A DNA stretch of 14,648 bases from Thermoplasmatota archaeon. Lineage in GTDB: Archaea > Thermoplasmatota > Thermoplasmata > Thermoplasmatales > GCA-001856825. The stretch lies in NCBI GenBank assembly GCA_023379555.1, contig JAMCQR010000062.1, positions 1 to 14,648 of the forward strand, given 5' to 3'. Shown piece after piece: positions 14,399 through 14,648 of this stretch (positions are counted from its first letter, which is position 1; each line of letters opens with the position of its first letter). The position numbers were made by a program, and so were the translations under genes. Below the pieces are notes generated by a model. The model did no database searches, was not told the origin of the DNA, and saw nothing but the letters and a program-made list of their open reading frames with translations.

Positions 14399-14648
14399 CT
14401 GCCTCCCTCCAGTATGGAACTCTAGAATATACAGCGTTCTTGTATGATTCAAGAATCCCACTCTCATCTTTTCCTCTAAAACTGAACATCTGGTCGGATC
14501 TATTCAGACATGTTTGGAATTCACCCTTTGAAGTGATCCGCAGCCTAGTACAGTGATTGCAGAAATCTGAATTCCTCTGAGGTCTCACGAATTCCACTAT
14601 GGCTCGTTTTCCGTTCTTGGCCCTGATGTGCATTCTCTCCCTGTGGTG
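14382..14648 (-). CDS. moaA: GTP 3',8-cyclase MoaA, C-terminal part (cut by window end)
   Basis: The 88 visible codons are the C-terminal end of the radical-SAM enzyme that starts molybdopterin synthesis from GTP. The diagnostic element is the second 4Fe-4S site, C-x2-C-x13-C in FCNHCTRLRITSKGEFQTC, preceded by VEFVRPQRNSDF. The frame stays open to the edge (HHRERM...), so the ATG at 14633 is internal. Bacterial and eukaryotic MoaA usually end in Gly-Gly; this one ends ADESSY, so that tail is missing or replaced. It is the first visible gene of the moaA-moaD-moeB operon and its stop lies inside moaD. Confidence 0.9.
   Translation of the reverse strand, partial: HHRERMHIRAKNGKRAIVEFVRPQRNSDFCNHCTRLRITSKGEFQTCLNRSDQMFSFRGKDESGILESYKNAVYSRVPYWREADESSY

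Noticed and set aside
14399..14467. Longer start for the MoaD-like protein
   Set aside because: The extra 23 residues lie within the moaA coding region in another frame. The inner ATG has a strong GGAGGGAGG site and matches the family's N-terminus.
1..14648. CRISPR arrays, rRNA genes, integrase attachment sites and replication origins
   Set aside because: No regularly spaced repeats, rRNA-like sequence, recombinase gene or origin-type repeat cluster was seen. The tRNA-Val gene shows no duplicated 3' end nearby.

Overview
The window looks like a chromosome segment from a thermoacidophilic euryarchaeon, most likely Thermoplasmata/Thermoplasmatales. This is an inference. It rests on an archaeal prefoldin beta subunit, TATA boxes 25-33 nt upstream of the first genes of transcription units (implying leaderless or nearly leaderless mRNAs), Shine-Dalgarno motifs only before genes inside operons, T-tract terminators, a tRNA without encoded CCA, and secreted proteins rich in N-x-S/T sequons. 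Base composition is intermediate, with no island of clearly foreign composition.

Layout. Positions 3-137 hold the 3' end of a zinc-ribbon protein. Positions 138-669 carry no gene but contain what looks like the right end, with its guide-RNA-like hairpin, of an IS200/IS605-type TnpB transposon whose transposase and nuclease genes are gone. From 670 to 5974, all on the minus strand, lies a five-gene carbohydrate uptake and breakdown operon read as binding protein, permease, permease, glycoside hydrolase, MalK-type ATPase. It has a TATA promoter at about 6000 and a T-rich tract after the binding-protein gene. Positions 6004-6625 hold degraded membrane-protein fragments and a strong hairpin. A four-to-five-helix membrane protein (minus, 6626-7213) then diverges from a threonine-synthase-family gene (plus, 7438-8463).

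Next, an EamA/DMT exporter (minus) and a second membrane protein (plus) diverge from a very short AT-rich promoter region at about 9400-9460. A small membrane protein (minus, 10182-10553), a remnant reading frame (minus, 10659-10820) and a membrane-anchored, sequon-rich hypothetical protein (plus, 10856-11485) follow. A tRNA-Val(CAC) gene lies on the minus strand at 11725-11797.

The last third contains a QueA-like tRNA ribosyltransferase-isomerase (plus), which overlaps tail to tail with prefoldin beta (minus). It ends with a minus-strand molybdopterin/sulfur-carrier operon: moaA (cut by the window end), a MoaD/SAMP-type ubiquitin-like protein ending in Gly-Gly, and an E1-like MoeB/UbaA adenylyltransferase.

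How the genes work together: the ABC operon would import an oligosaccharide that the co-transcribed hydrolase could split in the cytosol. MoaA, the MoaD-like protein and the E1-like enzyme form a pathway for molybdopterin and probably also for sulfur transfer or SAMP conjugation. The points most worth a second look are the orphan TnpB-type right end, the archaeal QueA homologue with altered signature residues, and the gene graveyard at 6004-6600.
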